Below, one piece after another: positions 23,667 to 27,347 of a stretch of 27,347 nt of DNA. Every line of letters begins with the position of its first letter. Within the stretch, counting starts at the first letter, position 1. The position numbers and the translations under genes were made by a program. Below the pieces are notes generated by a model. It was not told where the DNA came from. It searched no databases and was given only the letters and a program-made list of their open reading frames with translations. Location of the stretch: assembly GCA_022566355.1 (NCBI GenBank), contig JADFJB010000056.1, forward strand, positions 1 through 27,347, in the 5' to 3' direction. Origin of the DNA: a candidate division KSB1 bacterium. GTDB taxonomy: Bacteria; Zhuqueibacterota; JdFR-76; DREG01.

Positions 23667-24290
23667 TTATGCCAACTCCAACAGGCGATCTAACGAGGTG
23701 GAAACATAAAGTGGTTTAATCGTATTGTTCAGAGCTGATAATCCAATCCGGTTATGCCAATAAACCGGCATCCCAACTCTCATAGCTCCAGCCACATCCG
23801 CAGCAGAACCGGCGACAAATAATACTTCCGCTGCAGGAAATCCTAATCTCTCCAAGGCCAGCAAGTATGGCTTTGGATTTGGTTTGTAGTAACCAGCTTC
23901 CTCAGATGTGACTACAATTTGAATGGATATTCCAGTACAAGGAATCGCTATTTTTGCAAGTTCAATGGATGAATTTGTAACAACAGCAATGGGAATTTTC
24001 AGGTTCAATTTATTTAGCACAGAATGTGTCTCCGGCCAGGGTTCCAAGTAACCCCAACGATCGATTATTTGATCTGAATGCGTGGAGGAAAGGCCTACCT
24101 GTTGAGCCGATTTTTCGATGATTGAATCATAGGAAAGGTACTTACCAGCTTTGTAAGTAAGTTCAAGATATTTTTGACGCCAGGCTAGACCGGTTTTCTC
24201 TGAGCCGGCTACATTATTCCATAGTTTCCAGGAGTTCAATAAAGCTGTGTAAAGATCAAAGAGTACCGCTTTGTATTTTGGTCCAGGCAT
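23667..24290 (-). CDS. HAD hydrolase, haloacid-dehalogenase type II-like
   Basis: A 207-residue HAD-fold protein. Motif I is LFDLYTALL: nucleophile D12 is present, and the second Asp is replaced by Tyr, as in L-2-haloacid dehalogenases (FDxYGTL) rather than phosphatases. Motif II is VVTNSS, motif III the lysine in YYKPNPKPY and motif IV FVAGSAADVAGA. The latter, with a single Asp followed by x-x-G-A, also follows the dehalogenase pattern. A helical cap occupies residues 20-95. The activity may be hydrolytic dehalogenation or an unknown relative. ATG start. It lies 64 bp downstream of an aminotransferase gene on the same strand and may share its transcript. Confidence 0.8.
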   Translation of the reverse strand: MPGPKYKAVLFDLYTALLNSWKLWNNVAGSEKTGLAWRQKYLELTYKAGKYLSYDSIIEKSAQQVGLSSTHSDQIIDRWGYLEPWPETHSVLNKLNLKIPIAVVTNSSIELAKIAIPCTGISIQIVVTSEEAGYYKPNPKPYLLALERLGFPAAEVLFVAGSAADVAGAMRVGMPVYWHNRIGLSALNNTIKPLYVSTSLDRLLELA

Positions 24291-24354
24291 TAAATCCGGT
24301 TGCTGATATATCTTGAATTAAAGCATTCGAATTCGATGGTTCTCAGATTCAAAC

Positions 24355-25551
24355 CTAATCTGCGGATAAGAGTTGCCCAAGTCTCTTAATTCCTTCCTCG
24401 ATTTGTGATTCCGGAACATAGCTATAGCAAAGCCGCATTCGTTCTTTCCCACTACGATTATGATAAAAAGCCGGTCCTGGTACATATGCAACGGATGATC
24501 CTTCAATTGCTTTTGGTAAAAGCGCTTCAGTGTCAAAGTGTTTTGATAAAGTAACCCAGGTATAAAACCCACCTTGAGGTTTTGTCCAATGTGTATCTTG
24601 AGGGAAGTGCTTTTCAAGAGCAGCTAACATGGCATCTCTTTTTCGTCGATAAATCTCAATTGCAGCTGATGTTTGTCGTTGAATTAGCCCTTTTTCAGCA
24701 AAAGAAAACAGTAAATATTGTCCGATAGTTGAAGCACACTGATCCTGGCCTTGCTTGGCCAATATCAACGTGTTAATTAATTCTTTCGACGCAGTTATCC
24801 AGCCTAAACGTACACCCGGGTTAAAGATCTTTGAGAAGGTATTGATATGAATTACATTCTGAGGGTCTAGAGATGCTAACATTTGCGGTGATTGACCTTC
24901 AAAACATAAATCGCGGTAAGCTTCATCTTCAATAATTGGCACACAATATTCGTTGGCGATTTGTATGATTTTATTTCGTCTATCTTCTGAAAGTGTAACA
25001 CCGGATGGATTTTGAAAAGTGGGGACCAAGTAAATAAATTTAGCATGCTGTGAGTTTTGTCTTAAGTTTTTAAGGGTCGCAAGTAGTGCCTCTGGTTGCA
25101 TTCCTTTATCATCCAGTGGAATGCCGGCGAATCGCGCCTGGTAACTTTTAAAAACATGGAGGGCGGCTACATAAGTTGGTTCACCTACAATAACAACATC
25201 ACCAGGGTCAATGAATACTTTACAAACCAGGTCTAACGCTGCAATTCCACCTGTTGTTACCAGGCATTCTTCAAGTTTAGATTGCCTGCCTGACAAAGTC
25301 ATACGTTGTGCCAGCCAATCTCTAAGAGGAGCAATACCGGGGATAGGCCCATAACCAAGAACAGTAGGTCCTCTTTGAGTTATTATTTCTTCAAAAATTT
25401 CTTTGATTTCTTCCAGGAAAAATGTTGTCGGATCCGGAAGACCGCCGGCAAAAGAAATGATCTCAGATCGTTCAGCCAGTTTTAAGATAGCGACTACATC
25501 GGAATGTCCTATTGCATCGATGCGACTTGCGTAGAGATGACTCCAATTCAA
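24355..25551 (-). CDS. PLP-dependent aminotransferase (LysN/MocR-like, no HTH)
   Basis: A 398-residue fold-type-I aminotransferase. Features are the ISFAGGLPDPTTFF opening loop, YGPIPGIAPLRDWLAQR, TTGGIAALDLVCKVFIDPGD, NPSG (181-184), EDEAY (208-212), the Schiff-base lysine in NTFSK (K241), and R248 in VRLGW. This is the 2-aminoadipate/kynurenine (LysN, ARO8) group and the enzyme half of MocR regulators; the winged-helix domain of MocR is absent. It transfers amino groups from aromatic, branched or 2-aminoadipate-type amino acids. The only fitting start is TTG at 25551; no ATG exists in frame before the upstream stop. A 7-bp tandem tract lies 116-185 bp upstream. Confidence 0.9.
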   Translation of the reverse strand: MNWSHLYASRIDAIGHSDVVAILKLAERSEIISFAGGLPDPTTFFLEEIKEIFEEIITQRGPTVLGYGPIPGIAPLRDWLAQRMTLSGRQSKLEECLVTTGGIAALDLVCKVFIDPGDVVIVGEPTYVAALHVFKSYQARFAGIPLDDKGMQPEALLATLKNLRQNSQHAKFIYLVPTFQNPSGVTLSEDRRNKIIQIANEYCVPIIEDEAYRDLCFEGQSPQMLASLDPQNVIHINTFSKIFNPGVRLGWITASKELINTLILAKQGQDQCASTIGQYLLFSFAEKGLIQRQTSAAIEIYRRKRDAMLAALEKHFPQDTHWTKPQGGFYTWVTLSKHFDTEALLPKAIEGSSVAYVPGPAFYHNRSGKERMRLCYSYVPESQIEEGIKRLGQLLSAD

Positions 25552-25666
25552 TTTTGTTAGCCCTATATAAAGAAATTATTCATGATCAACAAGATAAACA
25601 AAATTAAAATAATAGATGAAATAAAAACGAATCAACTTAGCTATTTGTTTTTTTCATGAGACTAAT

Positions 25667-25736
25667 CAAATTACAATGAGCAATGAGCAATTAGCAATTT
25701 ACGATGATCGATGACCAATTAAGAATGATCAATAAT
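25667..25736. repeat. Ten degenerate 7-bp tandem units
   Basis: In register: CAAATTA, CAATGAG, CAATGAG, CAATTAG, CAATTTA, CGATGAT, CGATGAC, CAATTAA, GAATGAT, CAATAAT. A C-A-A-T core recurs in most units and the 7-bp register is unbroken over 70 bp. The tract lies between tonB and the aminotransferase gene, both read leftward. Confidence 0.75.
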
Positions 25737-25819
25737 CTGGTGCTGGGTATAAAAGTGGATGGTCTTATTTCAGAACAAATTGGTCAATATCCATTTTCAT
25801 GAATCAAAGTAATATACCT

Positions 25820-26623
25820 TTACCTAAGTTTGTATCGAAACGTAATGGTCCCCTCAACTGGATCTTGCGGTACATTACGGGGCAGGGGATTGAACTGCCA
25901 GCGCGTAAATGCAGATAAAGCATTCGCTTCTAAAACCGCGTCATATTTCATGATTGGGATAATTTGAGCGACATGGCCGTTTGCCAGGACTTTAAATCTA
26001 AATTTGATCAGCGCTTCTTTATTGTATCCTTGCGGGTACTCTGGCAATATTTTTATCAGGATCTTTCTTTCCGCAGCTTTTCCTTCAATCTCGAATAAAC
26101 TGGATTCAATTCCCGGGTTTGACCCTGCATTCGGTTGTGTTTGGTCTTTCAGGTTACCCGGTTGGAAATCTTCCTTCTCCTCTGTAAAAGTACCTGGTTT
26201 AAAAGTCTCTTTTGCAGTCCCTTCTTTTTGTGGAGTTACTGAAGGAACTACACCGGGGGTTCTTTTTTTATTCGTTACCGCTTGTAAATCAGGTGTTTTG
26301 TCTTCAAGCATTCTTCGTTTGGGAAGCTGAATTTCTTTGGGGACACCAACTTCATCTACTGTTTTCTCTTGTGGGGCAGGATCTTCTTTCTTTTCAATCA
26401 CCGGTTCCGTGCGGGGTTTAACCGGTCGTTTAGTTGGTTGGCCGGTCCGGACAAAATTAATTTCAACAAACTCCGGTAGGCTTAAACTGGTAGAAACAGT
26501 CGTAAAATAGAAAATCAATAAAAGAAGGATATGAGCCAATCCTGAATAAACAAATGTTTTCCCCAGGCTTTGGTTATGCCCTTGGTTTTCTAAATTGCCG
26601 GATTTTTTAGGTTCGTCTTCCAA
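25820..26623 (-). CDS. tonB: TonB family energy-transducing protein
   Basis: A 267-residue protein with the three-part TonB plan. One N-terminal membrane anchor (about residues 25-46, VYSGLAHILLLLIFYF) is followed by a Pro/Lys/Glu-rich periplasmic spacer (about residues 55-165). The C-terminal domain (about 185-267) contains YPQGYNKEALIKFRFKVLANGHV and LSAFTRWQFNPLP. It couples the ExbB-ExbD proton motor to outer-membrane receptors, for example the one at 10793-14089. It lies downstream of exbD on the same strand, 157 bp away. The spacer's repeated KPRTEP/KKED/PQKEG character is usual for spanning the periplasm. ATG start. Confidence 0.9.
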   Translation of the reverse strand: MEDEPKKSGNLENQGHNQSLGKTFVYSGLAHILLLLIFYFTTVSTSLSLPEFVEINFVRTGQPTKRPVKPRTEPVIEKKEDPAPQEKTVDEVGVPKEIQLPKRRMLEDKTPDLQAVTNKKRTPGVVPSVTPQKEGTAKETFKPGTFTEEKEDFQPGNLKDQTQPNAGSNPGIESSLFEIEGKAAERKILIKILPEYPQGYNKEALIKFRFKVLANGHVAQIIPIMKYDAVLEANALSAFTRWQFNPLPRNVPQDPVEGTITFRYKLR

Positions 26624-26780
26624 ATTATCAACTATCCAAATTAATCATCAAATTTGCCACAAGGCGTAAAGTTGCCAAAGCAATATTCATTAATATCTAA
26701 AATTTGTTTAAGCAAATCATTATTATTTCATACCTAAAAACTCTGTGATTTTGTGTCTTTGAAGCAACGAATTCACACCT

Positions 26781-27179
26781 TCAAATTGGATTCGTTGCGA
26801 TGACAAACTTTTCAGCTCCTGCCAGCTTTATGATGTCAATCACTTCAATGGCCTTTTCCAGTGTCAATCTTTTATCTGCCTGAATCACCACAACCAGACC
26901 GGCATTTTTTTGCAAAAGTTCACGAATGCTTTGACCCAATTCATTTTTCTGAAGTCGTTCTTCATTAAGAAAGATCAAGCCATCTTGTGTTATGGTTAAA
27001 AATATTTTCCCTTCGGTATCAACAGGGGTTGGCGTCGCTTTCGGTAATTGAACTTTGATACCAGGCTGTACTACAAATGAGGATGTAAGCAGAAAAAAAA
27101 TGAGAAGGAGAAAAACGATATCCGTTAATGAAGCGGCCGTAAAGGTCGTGATTCTTTTGTTTTTATATTCAAATTTCAT
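26781..27179 (-). CDS. exbD: ExbD/TolR biopolymer transport protein
   Basis: A 132-residue ExbD-family protein. A short cytoplasmic start is followed by one membrane helix (about residues 17-40) with the family's key aspartate in SLTDIVFLLLIFFLL. Next comes VVQPGIKVQLPKA, and the periplasmic domain with VVIQADKRLTLEKAIEVIDIIKLAGAEKFVIAT. It forms the proton channel with ExbB and activates TonB. Its ATG lies within the end of the upstream exbB frame (11-bp overlap), so the two are cotranscribed and probably translationally coupled. The ribosome site AAGGAG lies inside exbB. Confidence 0.93.
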   Translation of the reverse strand: MKFEYKNKRITTFTAASLTDIVFLLLIFFLLTSSFVVQPGIKVQLPKATPTPVDTEGKIFLTITQDGLIFLNEERLQKNELGQSIRELLQKNAGLVVVIQADKRLTLEKAIEVIDIIKLAGAEKFVIATNPI

Positions 27180-27347
27180 GTTTTACAATCTCCTTTTCAC
27201 GAACCATTTCGAGGAGACTATAAGAACTTTCTTCCATTTCAAACACGTTTCGGGCAATTTTTCCCTGGATATAGTTATAAAACACCAAAGCTAGCGAAGG
27301 AATAAGCGCTCTGGGTATTCCATAAGCGCCTATGCCTTTAGCACCTA
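27169..27347 (-). CDS. exbB: ExbB/TolQ/MotA proton-channel protein, C-terminal part only
   Basis: The frame runs off the window's right edge; the 59 visible codons end at a TGA at 27169. They read G-A-K-G-I-G-A-Y-G-I-P-R-A-L, then PSLALVFYNYIQGKIARN and VFEMEESSYSLLEM. This matches the end of the last ExbB helix (small residues, then A/V-x-Y-N-Y followed by a charged cytoplasmic tail with EMEESS). The overlap with exbD confirms the usual exbB-exbD order. It would conduct protons for TonB-dependent transport. The upstream part lies outside the window. Confidence 0.8.
   Translation of the reverse strand, partial: GAKGIGAYGIPRALIPSLALVFYNYIQGKIARNVFEMEESSYSLLEMVREKEIVKHEI

Noticed and set aside
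25667-25736. Possible CRISPR array
   Set aside because: The units are 7 bp and contiguous without spacers, and no cas gene is present.
26730-26770. Fifth short-unit tandem tract (CTCTGTGATTTTGTGTCTTTG)
   Set aside because: Only about two and a half loosely similar units, too few to separate from chance in AT-rich DNA.

Overview
The window looks like chromosomal DNA of a Gram-negative bacterium, most likely from the FCB side of the tree (Bacteroidota, Calditrichota, KSB1 or Marinimicrobia relatives). The evidence is an Oar-like TonB-dependent receptor with a carboxypeptidase-regulatory N-domain, an exbB-exbD-tonB energising set, a lipoprotein TAXI-TRAP binding protein, moderate AT-richness and typical FCB-type intergenic palindromes. 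The phylum is an inference; no rRNA or tRNA gene is visible.

Layout. 1-2719: the C-terminal part of a duplicated alpha/beta-barrel protein, then a two-subunit Na+:solute symporter (DUF4212 small subunit plus SSS large subunit). 3245-6961: a catabolic-looking group with a PLP aminotransferase, a Rieske oxygenase alpha subunit and an M29/NicX-fold metalloenzyme, all on + but separated by 130-165 bp gaps that carry repeats. 7101-9586: DNA polymerase IV (minus) and an MFS transporter whose start region looks frameshifted. 9790-15141: a HAD phosphatase, the large TonB-dependent receptor with a clear terminator, and an Fpg/Nei DNA glycosylase. 15170-17609: a peroxiredoxin-like protein, a 33-aa truncated gene remnant, a YjbQ-family protein and a dihydrodipicolinate-reductase-like dehydrogenase. 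18074-21855: a TAXI-TRAP transporter (binding protein and fused permease, start and stop overlapping by 4 bp) and a divergent integral membrane protein of unknown function. 21916-23525: a REP-associated tyrosine transposase (RAYT), a nested inverted-repeat element and two decayed gene pieces. 23667-27347: a haloacid-dehalogenase-like HAD, a second PLP aminotransferase, tonB, exbD and the end of exbB, all on minus.

How the genes fit together. ExbB-ExbD-TonB would energise the outer-membrane receptor. The Na+ symporter, TRAP and MFS systems would move small organic solutes across the inner membrane. The aminotransferases, Rieske enzyme, M29/NicX-like enzyme and dehydrogenase suggest uptake and breakdown of amino-acid-like or N-methylated compounds. 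The substrate cannot be read from the sequence.

The most unusual content is between the genes. There are several unrelated families of short palindromes (REP-like), four tracts of degenerate 7-8 bp tandem repeats (two ending within about 20 bp of a start codon), and a nested inverted-repeat element whose outer arm recurs beside a truncated gene. One RAYT is present, and its own reading frame contains a perfect 24-bp palindrome that is translated in frame.
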